Below the pieces are notes generated by a model. That model made no database searches, was not told where the DNA came from, and saw nothing but the letters and a program-made list of their open reading frames with translations. DNA of 64,000 nucleotides from Glaciimonas sp. PCH181 (GTDB lineage Bacteria; Pseudomonadota; Gammaproteobacteria; Burkholderiales; Burkholderiaceae_D): the NCBI RefSeq assembly GCF_003056055.1, contig NZ_PYFP01000001.1:2046001-2110000 (forward strand). Direction: 5' to 3'. A program made the translations under genes and the position numbers. Position 1 is the stretch's first letter, and every line of letters starts with the position of its first letter. Below, in pieces: positions 1 to 9,056 of this stretch.

Positions 1-714
1 GCAGATCACCCGCCAGTACTTGAGATTTCTGACTTGCAAGCCTGGTATGGCGAATCACATATTTTGCACAACGTGAATCTGACCGTGCATCAGGGCGAAG
101 TAGTCACGCTACTGGGGCGCAACGGCGCGGGCCGCTCGACCACTTTGCGCGCCATTATGGGCTTAACTGGCACTCGCAAAGGATCGATCAAGATCAACGG
201 CCATGAAACCATCGCCTTGCCGATCTACAAAATCGCGCAACACGGAGTCGGATATTGTCCGGAGAAACGGGGAATTTTTTCATCATTATCGACCGAAGAA
301 AATCTGATGCTTCCACCGCTTGTTTCAAGCGCAGACAAGAGTATGTCGGTCGCAGAAATATACGATATTTTTCCTAACTTAAAAGAGCGCAAAAATAGTC
401 AGGGCACGCGCCTTTCCGGCGGCGAACAGCAAATGCTGGCGGTTGCACGCATCTTGCGAACCGGCGCACGCTTGCTGTTGCTGGATGAGATATCGGAAGG
501 CCTGGCACCGGTCATCGTGCAAGCATTGGCAAGGATGATCCAGACCTTGAAGGCTAAGGGTTACACGATTGTGATGGTGGAGCAAAATTTTCGTTTTGCA
601 GCACCGCTTGCCGACCATTTTTATGTAATGGAACATGGCCAGATCGTCGAGTCATTCGCCTCGTCCGAATTGGAAGCCAAGACCGAGACGCTGAATGCTT
701 TGCTAGGAGTTTGA
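1..714 (+). CDS. livF: Branched-chain amino-acid type ABC transporter ATPase (LivF-like), 5' end cut by window
   Basis: The frame is open from base 1, so the start codon lies upstream of the window. The product is a LivF-type nucleotide-binding subunit that powers import of branched-chain amino acids or related amides together with LivH and LivM, which follow directly. Visible motifs are the Walker A loop at 115-141 (GRNGAGRST), the ABC signature LSGGEQQ and Walker B LLLLDEISEGLAP. The Walker A lysine is replaced by arginine (codon 133-135), which is unusual for a working ATPase. UrtE of urea transporters is a close relative and cannot be excluded, because the substrate-binding gene is outside the window. 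Confidence 0.9.
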   Translation, partial: ADHPPVLEISDLQAWYGESHILHNVNLTVHQGEVVTLLGRNGAGRSTTLRAIMGLTGTRKGSIKINGHETIALPIYKIAQHGVGYCPEKRGIFSSLSTEENLMLPPLVSSADKSMSVAEIYDIFPNLKERKNSQGTRLSGGEQQMLAVARILRTGARLLLLDEISEGLAPVIVQALARMIQTLKAKGYTIVMVEQNFRFAAPLADHFYVMEHGQIVESFASSELEAKTETLNALLGV

Positions 715-842
715 GTAAAGCGATCGTTATATTTCACCAGCGAACGCATCACCCGCAAGTCACCGGCGACCAGTTAACAACCATCATTCATCATTCATCA
801 TTCACGCGCCATATTAACTAACATTTACAGCTAACACGCCTC

Positions 843-1727
843 ATGCATATATTCGGCATTCCCTTAACTGCGTTCTTCAGCCAGCTATTGCTGGGGCTGG
901 TGAACGGCTCCTTTTACGCTACGCTATCGCTGGGTCTGGCGGTCATTTTTGGCTTACTCAATGTGATCAATTTCGCTCACGGCGCACTCTATATGCTGGG
1001 GGCATTTGTTGCCTGGATGGGATTAACTTATTTCGGCTTGAACTACTGGCTAATGTTAATTCTTGCGCCGCTAATCGTTGGTCTGTTTGGCGTCATCATA
1101 GAAAAAACGATGCTGCGCTGGCTATATAAACTGGACCATCTGTATGGCCTGTTATTAACCTTTGGTATTACATTAGTCGTTGAAGGCGTTTTTCGCACCG
1201 TTTATGGTGTTTCCGGTCAGGCCTATTCGGTGCCAGAGTCGCTGCAAGGTGCAACTGATCTGGGTTTTATGATCCTTCCCAACTATCGTGGCTGGGTCGT
1301 TCTGGCGTCGCTGATAGTATGTTTTTCCACCTGGTTTGTGATCGAAAAAACCCGTCTGGGTGCGTATCTGCGCGCAGGAACGGAAAATCCTAAACTGGTC
1401 GAAGCGTTTGGAATCAACGTACCGCTGATGGTGACGCTGACTTACGCCTTCGGCGTCGCGTTGGCAGCCTTCGCTGGCGTGCTCGCCGCACCAGTGATTC
1501 AGGTGTCGCCGCTGATGGGCTCGAACCTGATCATTGTAGTATTTGCAGTGGTCGTGATCGGCGGCATGGGCTCTATCATGGGATCGATCATTACCGGCCT
1601 GGCGCTAGGCGTCATTGAAGGTCTGACACGCGTGTTTTATCCAGAAATATCGTCGACTGTGGTGTTTATCGTCATGGTTATCGTATTAATGATTCGGCCT
1701 GCCGGATTGTTCGGCAAAGAAAAATAA
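843..1727 (+). CDS. livH: Branched-chain amino-acid type ABC permease LivH
   Basis: This 294-residue, highly hydrophobic protein has the LivH family opening (NGSFYATLSLGLAVIFGLLN followed by a FAHGALYMLGAF stretch) and about eight membrane segments. It forms one half of the inner-membrane channel, paired with LivM encoded 5 bp downstream. It lies 128 bp after the ATPase gene. That gap holds a short run of CATT-type repeats near 781-805 and no visible terminator, so one operon is likely. The gene order ATPase-LivH-LivM differs from the common LivHMGF order. The substrate is unknown: amino acids, amides and urea are all transported by this family. Confidence 0.92.
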   Translation: MHIFGIPLTAFFSQLLLGLVNGSFYATLSLGLAVIFGLLNVINFAHGALYMLGAFVAWMGLTYFGLNYWLMLILAPLIVGLFGVIIEKTMLRWLYKLDHLYGLLLTFGITLVVEGVFRTVYGVSGQAYSVPESLQGATDLGFMILPNYRGWVVLASLIVCFSTWFVIEKTRLGAYLRAGTENPKLVEAFGINVPLMVTLTYAFGVALAAFAGVLAAPVIQVSPLMGSNLIIVVFAVVVIGGMGSIMGSIITGLALGVIEGLTRVFYPEISSTVVFIVMVIVLMIRPAGLFGKEK

Positions 1728-1732
1728 ATCCT

Positions 1733-2710
1733 ATGATGAATAAAAAAATCGGCTACAGCATTTTATTGCTCGCCGCACTGGCTGCGCCGTTTGGTTTATA
1801 TCCTGTGCTATTGATGAAAATCTTGTGCTTCGCCTTGTTTGCGTGCGCCTTTAATTTGCTGATCGGCTACACCGGTTTATTGTCGTTCGGCCATGCCGCT
1901 TTTTTCGGTAGCGCCGGGTATATTGCCGGACTTGCGCTAAAAGTCTGGGGCCTGCCAATGGAAATCGCATTATTACTTGGTGCCACTATCGCCGCATTGA
2001 TTGGTCTGCTGATTGGCGTTCTGGCGATTCGTCGGCGTGGCATTTACTTCACCATGATTACCCTTGCGTTAGCGCAAATGCTTTTCTTTGTTTGCCTGCA
2101 AGCACCCTTTACTGGCGGCGAAGATGGCTTGCAAGGCATCCCGCGTGGCAAGCTGCTGGGAATGGTCAATTTAGAAAATGATTTAACGCTGTACTACGTC
2201 GTGCTGGCAATTACCGTCGCCGGTTTTGCGCTCATCGTACGCACCATTCACTCCCCGTTTGGCCAAGTATTGACCGCGATTAAAGAAAACGAGCCGCGCG
2301 CGATCTCGCTTGGTTATGACGTTAATCACTACAAACTGCTGGCCTTTGTTTTGTCGGCAGGATTGGCCGGTCTGGCCGGATCGCTCAAAGCACTGGTGCT
2401 GGGCTTTCAGACGCTAACCGATGTGCATTGGAGCATGTCCGGCCTGGTAGTTTTAATGACGCTAGTCGGTGGTTTAGGGACCATGATCGGTCCTATCGTC
2501 GGGGCGATCATTATTGTCATGTTAGAGAATAAACTAGGCGATATCGGCAACTGGCTGGCGGGCGTGACGCATATTCCATGGTTCAGTACCTTGGGCGATT
2601 CGGTAACGATCGTAACCGGCATTATTTTCATCCTGTGCGTGTTGGCATTTCGCAAAGGTATTGTCGGTGAAATGGCCGCTTTAGGCCGTCGTTCGAAATT
2701 GTTTGTCTGA
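1733..2710 (+). CDS. livM: Branched-chain amino-acid type ABC permease LivM
   Basis: The 325-residue membrane protein carries the LivM core (NLLIGYTGLLSFGHAAFFG near residues 42-60, then a GIYFTMITLALAQ stretch and the cytoplasmic loop with TAIKENEPRA that contacts the ATPase). It is the second channel subunit of the importer started by the two upstream genes, and its ATG lies 5 bp after the livH stop, indicating translational coupling. Full length for the family. A LysR regulator gene begins about 135 bp downstream on the same strand and may control this operon, although LysR regulators more often sit divergently. Confidence 0.92.
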   Translation: MMNKKIGYSILLLAALAAPFGLYPVLLMKILCFALFACAFNLLIGYTGLLSFGHAAFFGSAGYIAGLALKVWGLPMEIALLLGATIAALIGLLIGVLAIRRRGIYFTMITLALAQMLFFVCLQAPFTGGEDGLQGIPRGKLLGMVNLENDLTLYYVVLAITVAGFALIVRTIHSPFGQVLTAIKENEPRAISLGYDVNHYKLLAFVLSAGLAGLAGSLKALVLGFQTLTDVHWSMSGLVVLMTLVGGLGTMIGPIVGAIIIVMLENKLGDIGNWLAGVTHIPWFSTLGDSVTIVTGIIFILCVLAFRKGIVGEMAALGRRSKLFV

Positions 2711-2845
2711 CGCTCGCCGTTAAACCTGGGTCATGCAACATTCTTGTCTTCACTGTCCCCAAATTGTCCATTGTGCGATGCTAAAATGAAGAATCACGTA
2801 ACGGTCATCGATCGTTTTAATGTAGTTCTTCATGGAACAAAATCA

Positions 2846-3886
2846 ATGCGCAGAAAAATTCCCAGCACCAGTATGTTGGAGGCATTTGATTCAGCCGCGC
2901 GTCATCTCAGTTTTACCCGCGCCGCCGAAGAGTTGGCATTTACCGAAAGCGCGATCAGCCGAAAGATCGCCCTGCTAGAAGATTATCTCGGCGTTAAATT
3001 ATTCAGCCGGGTCAAAAAGCGGTTGCAACTGACCGACGCAGGCAAAAGCTACAGCTTGCTGGTGCAGCAAAGTCTGGATAAGCTCGAAATGGATACCACC
3101 CTGACGATGGCGCATGATGCTGGGCGCATCTCGTTAGAGTTGGCGGTACTGCCGACTTTTGGCCTCAAATGGCTGATGCCACGCATGCACGAATTTAATA
3201 AACTGCATCCCGAGGTGACCATCCACGTCACGGCACGGGAAGAGCCGTTTCTGTTTTCTGAAGATCCATTCGATGCGGCGATTCATTTTAATCATCCGGT
3301 GTGGGCCAACGCCATCAGCACGTATCTGTTCACGGAAGAACTGATTCCGGTGTGTAGTCCTGCGCTGATCGGTGGCCCGACTTGCCAGCATCCATCCGCA
3401 TTGCTTGACTATGTTTTGATGCAAAAAACCGGTCGCCCCGAGGCCTGGTCGCGTTGGTTTGAGTTGGCGGGTTGCCCCGATGCAAAAGCATTGAAGGGTC
3501 CACGCTATACGATGTACGCAATGCTGATCGACGCGGCCCGTATGGGGGCAGGCATTGCATTGGTCCCCCGGACATACGTTGTGGACGATATCGCATCGGG
3601 CCAGCTAACCGTGCCGTGGGACGTCTTGGTGCCCGGCGTAAAAGACTATTATTTTGTAGTCCCTGAACAGAAGCAAAACTCGCAAGCGGTGCAGTTATTC
3701 CTAGGATGGCTGCTCAAGGCCTCAGCACACTATCGGGATGAAAAAAAAAGGCTAAGGTCGCAATTTCGTCGGCGTGCCAAGAATAGGAAACGGAAAATGC
3801 ACTGCGAATATCGTGCCGCCAACTGCGCCGGGATCAACCGAAATTCTCGCCCCGTGATCATTGGTGATATCGCGCACAATCGCTAA
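2846..3886 (+). CDS. LysR-family transcriptional regulator, GcvA-like, with anomalous C-terminal extension
   Basis: The N-terminus has a LysR winged helix-turn-helix (ARHLSFTRAAEELAFTESAI region), closest in look to GcvA-type regulators, followed by a periplasmic-binding-protein-like effector domain. I chose ATG 2846 (MRRKIPSTS) over the open-frame start at 2744, because family members begin just before this segment. The reading frame runs to 346 residues, about 45 longer than usual, and its end overlaps the convergent kinase gene by 135 bp. The extra tail is rich in Arg and Lys and follows an A9 run at 3741-3749. With eight A residues the frame would stop at about 3754, at normal length. So a frameshift, slippage or sequence error is possible. 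Confidence 0.85.
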   Translation: MRRKIPSTSMLEAFDSAARHLSFTRAAEELAFTESAISRKIALLEDYLGVKLFSRVKKRLQLTDAGKSYSLLVQQSLDKLEMDTTLTMAHDAGRISLELAVLPTFGLKWLMPRMHEFNKLHPEVTIHVTAREEPFLFSEDPFDAAIHFNHPVWANAISTYLFTEELIPVCSPALIGGPTCQHPSALLDYVLMQKTGRPEAWSRWFELAGCPDAKALKGPRYTMYAMLIDAARMGAGIALVPRTYVVDDIASGQLTVPWDVLVPGVKDYYFVVPEQKQNSQAVQLFLGWLLKASAHYRDEKKRLRSQFRRRAKNRKRKMHCEYRAANCAGINRNSRPVIIGDIAHNR

Positions 3887-5134
3887 GCCCAGGCCATTGC
3901 CCGCGATATTGTCATCGATCCGATAAAAGCGATTAAAAATCAATTCTTGCTCGGCCGAGGCGATCCCCGGCCCTGAGTCTTCAACCGAGAAAATCCCGCC
4001 GTCTTTGCCTTGTATCGTATTTACTGTGACCGTGCCTTTCGGTGGTGAATAACGAATCGCATTGTCTATCAAATTATCGATCAGATCGCGCAACAAAAAT
4101 TGATCACCCATGACACGGGTTGTTTCCAAATTGAAGCCGAGATCGATGGATTTTTTGTCGGCCTCCTCCACAAAATGTTGTATCGATTCTTCTACCAGTT
4201 TGTTCAACTCAATGACTTCCAGCCGGTCTTTCTCAAACTTGGTCGGCTCGGCCCTTGCCAGCGCGAGAAGCTGATTAGTCTGCCGGATCATGCGTTCGGT
4301 AGATGACACCATGAGCTTGATCGAGTGCGCCGTTTCTGGCTCGTTGGTATATTTTTGTAGCAGCCATTCCAGTTGCGTTCTGAACCCTGCCAACGGCGTA
4401 CGCAACTGATGCGCCACATTTGCCAGAAAGTTTTGCTGCTTTTTTGCGCCGATTTGCACTTTGTTCAGTAAGCCATTCATCGCACTGACGACCGGGCCAA
4501 GTTCCAAAGGAACATTGTCTTCAGCCACTGCCGACAAATCGTCGTGATCGCGTAAATTCAAATCAATTTGCATCTTTTTCAGCGGCAACAAACCCTTACT
4601 GACGGCGAACCAGATCGTCGCAACCAACATTATCGCCAACACGGCCTCTAGCAAGGACAATGCTAAAAATATGACTGAGCGAATATGATTACGTTTGCGC
4701 AGCGTTTCGGCAACACCGATAAATACCGGTTGCTGTCCGATCATGGTTTGCAGCGCAACTATCCGTACCGGTTCGCCGCGCATTTGGCCATCGTAAGGCG
4801 ACGGCTCGTTGAATAATTTTTGTCTGGGCAAAGGTGGAAAATCGGCATCCCCGGCAAGCAATTTGCCATCTCCGCTGCGAACGACTAAATAAATGGCATC
4901 GAAATGGTCGACCCGCAATACCTGCTCGGCTTGCTTCGATAAGTTGATATCAACCTGACCATCTTTCTCTTGCAATCGCGGCACCATGGCCCAACCAGCA
5001 TCGGCCAGGCTTTGATCGAAGGCGATTTGCGCAGGAATCCAGGCAAGCCAATAACTGAGACCAGCGCCAATAAAATTCACCAGCAGCAACGGTACGATCA
5101 GCCATTTCAGCAGGTTAATGCGGATGCTATTCAT
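3752..5134 (-). CDS. TctE-like sensor histidine kinase
   Basis: A 460-residue inner-membrane kinase, using ATG 5134 (MNSIRIN), which overlaps the upstream regulator gene by 8 bp. Two membrane segments flank a periplasmic 2CSK_N-type sensor region (LADAGWAMVPRL) as in TctE. Then come HAMP-like linker, H-box with the phospho-accepting His near residue 242 (ANVAHQLRTPLAG), N-box (NLIDNAIRYSP), and G-boxes (VEDSGPGI, GNGLGLAI). TctE relatives usually sense tricarboxylates or other carbon sources. The ligand here is unknown, as no tct transporter is adjacent. It forms a clear pair with the next gene. Its 3' end overlaps the converging LysR frame. Confidence 0.93.
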   Translation of the reverse strand: MNSIRINLLKWLIVPLLLVNFIGAGLSYWLAWIPAQIAFDQSLADAGWAMVPRLQEKDGQVDINLSKQAEQVLRVDHFDAIYLVVRSGDGKLLAGDADFPPLPRQKLFNEPSPYDGQMRGEPVRIVALQTMIGQQPVFIGVAETLRKRNHIRSVIFLALSLLEAVLAIMLVATIWFAVSKGLLPLKKMQIDLNLRDHDDLSAVAEDNVPLELGPVVSAMNGLLNKVQIGAKKQQNFLANVAHQLRTPLAGFRTQLEWLLQKYTNEPETAHSIKLMVSSTERMIRQTNQLLALARAEPTKFEKDRLEVIELNKLVEESIQHFVEEADKKSIDLGFNLETTRVMGDQFLLRDLIDNLIDNAIRYSPPKGTVTVNTIQGKDGGIFSVEDSGPGIASAEQELIFNRFYRIDDNIAGNGLGLAIVRDITNDHGARISVDPGAVGGTIFAVHFPFPILGTPTKLRP

Positions 5135-5798
5135 GGTCGGCTTTTTCCAGCATGTAACCAAACCCTCGAATGGTACGAATTTCGATACCGGCATCGGCGA
5201 TTTTCAAGCGTATGCGAGAGATATACACCTCAACCGCGTTCAGCGTCAGTTCGGCGCCCCACGGCAAAATCGCATCAATAATTTGCTGGCGCGAGACCAC
5301 GCGGGAAGCTTGTTGCAACAGATATTCCAGCACCGCCCATTCGCGTACCGACAGTTCGATCGTCTTGCCATTAATTTTTGCGCGACGCGAGGAGGTATTT
5401 AAGGATAGGCCGCCCAGATGCATTTCTAAAGGTTGTGGCGCGCTGCGGCGTAACAAAGCACGTACTCGCGCGACCAATTCTTGCGTTGCAAATGGCTTGA
5501 CCAGGTAATCGTCAGCACCGATCTCCAAACCGTAGACCCGATCCTGTACAGAGTCGCGAGCGGTCAATAGCAAGACCGGAATCTGGCTCCCACGTGCACG
5601 CAGCCGACGCACGACTTCAAAACCATCAATACCGGGCAAGCCGATGTCGAGCACCACAACTGAAATTTCGGTGCGCTGTAACAACGCATCGGCATCGCTA
5701 CCGTTCTGGACCACGTCGACGACCATCCCATGGCTTTTGAAGATGCGCAAAATACCATCTGCGAGGACCGAATCATCTTCTACGAGAAGAATGTGCAT
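5127..5798 (-). CDS. OmpR-family response regulator (TctD/QseB-like)
   Basis: The 223-residue protein has a receiver domain with phospho-acceptor Asp51 (VVVLDIGLPG), the acidic pair Glu7-Asp8-Asp9, the switch Thr in LLLTARDS and the conserved Lys in DDYLVKPF. It ends in a winged-helix DNA-binding domain (RTIRGFGYMLE). It is the partner of the kinase gene just downstream, with which it overlaps by 8 bp, so the two are co-translated. Target genes cannot be read from the sequence. The closest named relatives are TctD and QseB. Confidence 0.94.
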   Translation of the reverse strand: MHILLVEDDSVLADGILRIFKSHGMVVDVVQNGSDADALLQRTEISVVVLDIGLPGIDGFEVVRRLRARGSQIPVLLLTARDSVQDRVYGLEIGADDYLVKPFATQELVARVRALLRRSAPQPLEMHLGGLSLNTSSRRAKINGKTIELSVREWAVLEYLLQQASRVVSRQQIIDAILPWGAELTLNAVEVYISRIRLKIADAGIEIRTIRGFGYMLEKADHE

Positions 5799-5905
5799 AA
5801 TTTCTAAATCTAAAAAGGCCTTGCGGCGCTGGTCTGTCTTGTCGATCGTTGGTGATAAAAACCAACGCGAATCTGCAACAAAATACTAATGCGCCCTTGT
5901 GGGTC

Positions 5906-6865
5906 CTAAACCGTCAAGGTTTTGGCATTGCGCCATTGGCCGCTACTGCATAACTCTTCTGCGACTTCCAATACCAGCCGCTCGACCGCCGCCGCCGCAT
6001 TCGTCAATGGAATATTCTTCGACGCGCACAACACCAACCTGCGCGATAGCACCACGTCGCTAATCGTGTAAGCCTGCATTTCACCGCGTTCGATCTCCAA
6101 TAGCAATGGCGCGACAGGTAAAATTGTCGCGCCAATATCGGCCAGAATCGCGGATTTTAAAATTGTCACAGAGTTGATTTCGATGACGTTATCGATTGAT
6201 AAACCCATCGTTCTGACGATGTTCTCAATCCGGGGACGCACGCCATGCAAGCGGCCGGGCAAAATTAAGGGTGCCTTGACTACTTCGCTCAAAGTGATTG
6301 ACCCGGAGGCTGAGGATGCCGTCGCATTCTGCGCGTCGGCATAGTGCGAATCGCGGCGTGTGATGAACATCATTTCCTCCTCCACCAACGGCATGGTGGC
6401 AAAGGATGTCAATTGTCCATCATCAAACAAGACTGCCAGATTGATACGGCCGGTTTTCAACTGCTCAATCAGGTTGCCGGTCAATTCTTCTGTCAATTGC
6501 AGCGAAATTTCCGGGTAGCGGGCACGGATTGCTGTCAGGAGGGGAAGCGCGAGTACGCCAGAGGCACTTTGCGGAATACCCAACGCGACGGTGCCAGTAG
6601 GATTGTCGGTAGACTGCCCCACTGCCGACTTGGCATCGCCGACCTGCTTCAGAATTGCCTGCGCATGCTCGTAAAATATTTTTCCGGCATCGGTCGCCAT
6701 GACACCTTGGGCCGAGCGGTGCAGCAATTGCGCCTCAAGTTCGTCTTCCAGCTGCTTGATTTGCTGCGTCAGCGCGGGTTGGGCTACGTGCAGGACACGG
6801 GCGGCGCTGGAAAGCGAGCCGTGATCGACAATGGCAACGAAATAACGCAGTTGACGCAATTCCAT
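5906..6865 (-). CDS. LysR-family regulator, Nac-like
   Basis: The protein has 319 residues, starts MELRQLRYFVAIVDHGSLS and has the LysR helix-turn-helix (AARVLHVAQPALTQQIKQLE). The sequence is closest in style to nitrogen-assimilation control protein Nac and related regulators, where 'LTQQIKQLE' is typical. An effector-binding domain follows. It is divergent from the MFS transporter gene at 7227 with a 361-bp intergenic region between them, the classic layout for a LysR regulator and its target. The inducer may therefore be the anion carried by that transporter, which is inference. Confidence 0.88.
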   Translation of the reverse strand: MELRQLRYFVAIVDHGSLSSAARVLHVAQPALTQQIKQLEDELEAQLLHRSAQGVMATDAGKIFYEHAQAILKQVGDAKSAVGQSTDNPTGTVALGIPQSASGVLALPLLTAIRARYPEISLQLTEELTGNLIEQLKTGRINLAVLFDDGQLTSFATMPLVEEEMMFITRRDSHYADAQNATASSASGSITLSEVVKAPLILPGRLHGVRPRIENIVRTMGLSIDNVIEINSVTILKSAILADIGATILPVAPLLLEIERGEMQAYTISDVVLSRRLVLCASKNIPLTNAAAAVERLVLEVAEELCSSGQWRNAKTLTV

Positions 6866-7226
6866 GAAGGGGTGATCCTAATCATCAAAAAATCAAGACT
6901 CAAGCAAAATTGTGCGCGCAGCACCAGCGTTCCTCAAGCCGCGGAAGATGATCTGTTCGTCGCGACGTTTTTACGTCAGTCCCGGAAATTATTTATTCAT
7001 ACAAAGTCGCAACATTATGTAATATCGCTAGCTGCAACGCATTATTAGTTTGGTTGTATTTCCTCGTCTGGCAGTAATTCATCGCTGAGCAGACAGAAAA
7101 AAGGCTTACGAAAAATTGTTCAAGTACGACATATTAACGAAAACAGCGCACGGTGCATGCGCGATTTTACGTAAGCCTGACGTAATAAAACAGACTCCTT
7201 AATTACAATTACACATAGAGGAAGAC
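6866..7226. promoter_or_regulatory. Divergent control region between LysR gene and MFS gene
   Basis: The 361-bp gap separates the two divergent genes. It contains a perfect 6-bp inverted repeat with a 7-bp spacer at 7167-7185 (TTACGT / ACGTAA), 42 bp before the transporter ATG. This is a candidate operator, though the arrangement does not match a textbook T-N11-A LysR box exactly. A ribosome-binding sequence (AGAGGAAG) precedes the MFS start. No open frame here looks real. Confidence 0.4.
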
Positions 7227-8534
7227 ATGGTTGCTAACGTTGATAGTTATAGTTCCTCCGCTCCCCCCGCATTTGAAACCGCCACCTATGCCAAAGTAAC
7301 ATGGCGTTTGCTACCGTTGCTGTTTCTCTGTTACGTCGGCTCCTATCTGGACCGCGTGAACGTCGGTTTCGCCAAATTACAAATGCTGAACGATCTGAAG
7401 TTTAGCGAAACAGTCTACGGACTCGGCGCCGGCATCTTTTTTATCGGCTATTTTATCTTTGAAGTCCCCAGCAACATGATTTTGCATCGCGTGGGCGCAC
7501 GGTTATGGATCGCCCGCATCATGATCACGTGGGGACTGGTCTCCGGCGCGATGATTTTCGTGAACACGCCAACGACGTTCTACGTAATGCGGTTTTTGCT
7601 CGGCGTAGCAGAAGCAGGCTTCTTTCCCGGTGTGATTTTATATCTGACCTATTGGTATCCATCCCATCGTCGCGGCAAAATCGTGGCCCTTTTCATGACT
7701 GGCATTCCTATTTCAGGCGTCATTGGAGGCCCTTTGTCGGGATGGATCCTGCGTAACATGAACGGCACAAACGGTCTCGCAGGTTGGCAATGGATGTTTA
7801 TTTTAGAAGCGATTCCATCATTAGTTCTGGGTATAGCGGTCATTATGTATTTGCAGGATCGGATTCGTGATGCCAAATGGCTGACGGAAGAAGAGAAGCA
7901 ATTGCTGGAAGTTCAGGTAAAAGCCGAAGCCAGCCAAAAGGAAGAACAATCGCTCGGACAAATGGTGGCAAATTCCAGGACATGGCTGCTGGCGCTGATT
8001 TACTTCTCTTTTGTGATGGGACTGTACGGCGTCAGCTTCTGGCTTCCGACCATTATCAAAACCACTGGCGTCACCGATTTATTTGATATCGGCATGTTGA
8101 CTGCCATTCCGTACGCTTTCTCGGTAGTCGCCATGTTATTGATTGCACGCAGTGCCGATAAACACCGCGAACGCCGCTGGCACGTGGCAATCCCCGCCGT
8201 TCTGGGCAGTATCGGGCTGTTATTGAGTATCGCGTTTGACCACAATACGTTGTTGGCAATGAGTGCGTTGACGCTGGCAGCGATTGGTATCGTTTCCGTG
8301 CTGCCCTTGTTTTGGAGTTTGCCAACGGCCTTACTAGGCGGTACCGCGGCAGCTGCCGGGATTGCGCTGATTAACTCGGTAGGTAATCTGGCTGGTTTCG
8401 TCAGCCCTTACGCGGTCGGTTGGCTGAAAGATACGACGCAAAGCACCAATAGCGGAATGTTCTTGCTAGCGGCTTCGTTGTTGATAGGCGCAGTTCTGAC
8501 AATGACGTTACCGCCACGTTTAGTGAACAAATAA
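7227..8534 (+). CDS. MFS transporter, anion:cation symporter (ACS) family
   Basis: The 435-residue protein has about twelve membrane segments and the ACS-family signature in the first segment (YVGSYLDRVNVGFAKLQML), followed by the loop motif HRVGARLWIARIM. ACS members import organic anions such as hexuronates, glucarate, tartrate, phthalate or 4-hydroxyphenylacetate using protons. The substrate cannot be told from sequence alone. It is preceded by a good ribosome-binding site (AGAGGAAG) and faces away from a Nac-like LysR gene. No catabolic enzyme gene follows it, so it appears to act as a stand-alone uptake gene. Full length for the family. Confidence 0.9.
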   Translation: MVANVDSYSSSAPPAFETATYAKVTWRLLPLLFLCYVGSYLDRVNVGFAKLQMLNDLKFSETVYGLGAGIFFIGYFIFEVPSNMILHRVGARLWIARIMITWGLVSGAMIFVNTPTTFYVMRFLLGVAEAGFFPGVILYLTYWYPSHRRGKIVALFMTGIPISGVIGGPLSGWILRNMNGTNGLAGWQWMFILEAIPSLVLGIAVIMYLQDRIRDAKWLTEEEKQLLEVQVKAEASQKEEQSLGQMVANSRTWLLALIYFSFVMGLYGVSFWLPTIIKTTGVTDLFDIGMLTAIPYAFSVVAMLLIARSADKHRERRWHVAIPAVLGSIGLLLSIAFDHNTLLAMSALTLAAIGIVSVLPLFWSLPTALLGGTAAAAGIALINSVGNLAGFVSPYAVGWLKDTTQSTNSGMFLLAASLLIGAVLTMTLPPRLVNK

Positions 8535-8552
8535 CGCAGCGCTCGCAGGACA

Positions 8553-8590
8553 CGCAGCCCACGCTTTGCTTCGGCAAAAGGTGGGCTGCG
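8553..8590 (+). terminator. Strong stem-loop after the MFS gene
   Basis: A perfect 10-bp outer stem (CGCAGCCCAC / GTGGGCTGCG), a 2-nt mismatch and an inner 5-bp stem are closed by a TTCG tetraloop. It starts 19 bp after the MFS stop codon. No T-run follows, so it may be a REP-like or RNA-stabilising hairpin rather than a simple intrinsic terminator. Confidence 0.5.
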
Positions 8591-8630
8591 CCATGTATAG
8601 TGCGTAAATCTTCGTTTTAAGGAAAAGTCC

Positions 8631-8987
8631 ATGATCGTCATCGCAAGCGTTTTGATTGCTCTGGTTGCGTTGCTGCACGTGTATTTTCTGGTGCTGGAAA
8701 TGTTTTTGTGGGATAAGCCAATCGGGTTGAAAACTTTTCGTCTGACACAGGAGTTCGCCACCGCCTCGAAAACGCTCGCCGCGAATCAGGGTTTATATAA
8801 TGGGTTTCTTGCGGCGGGGCTGATTTGGGGTCTTTACCTGGGAACGGCGGGCTTGGCGATTAGTGTGTTTTTTCTGCTTTGTGTGATTATTGCAGGAATA
8901 TTTGGCGCGGCTACAGTAGGTAAAAAGATCCTGTTCGTTCAAGCGCTGCCTGCTGCCATTGCGTTGGGGTTTTTGTTGGCGGCTTGA
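8631..8987 (+). CDS. DUF1304 family small membrane protein
   Basis: The 118-residue protein has about four hydrophobic segments and the DUF1304 pattern: a HVYFLVLEMFLW stretch near the N-terminus and the NQGLYNGFLAAGL segment. The family's function is not established; it is a small inner-membrane protein. A ribosome-binding sequence (AAGGAAAA) lies just before the ATG. The coding strand is noticeably rich in G and T compared with neighbours. It is followed by unrelated small genes on the other strand, so it is probably transcribed alone or with the MFS gene. Confidence 0.85.
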   Translation: MIVIASVLIALVALLHVYFLVLEMFLWDKPIGLKTFRLTQEFATASKTLAANQGLYNGFLAAGLIWGLYLGTAGLAISVFFLLCVIIAGIFGAATVGKKILFVQALPAAIALGFLLAA

Positions 8988-9056
8988 GGGGCTTTTTTCG
9001 GCCTGAATGCATTGGACTGACTATTGATATTAATCGCAGGCTGATTGGTTGGTTTA

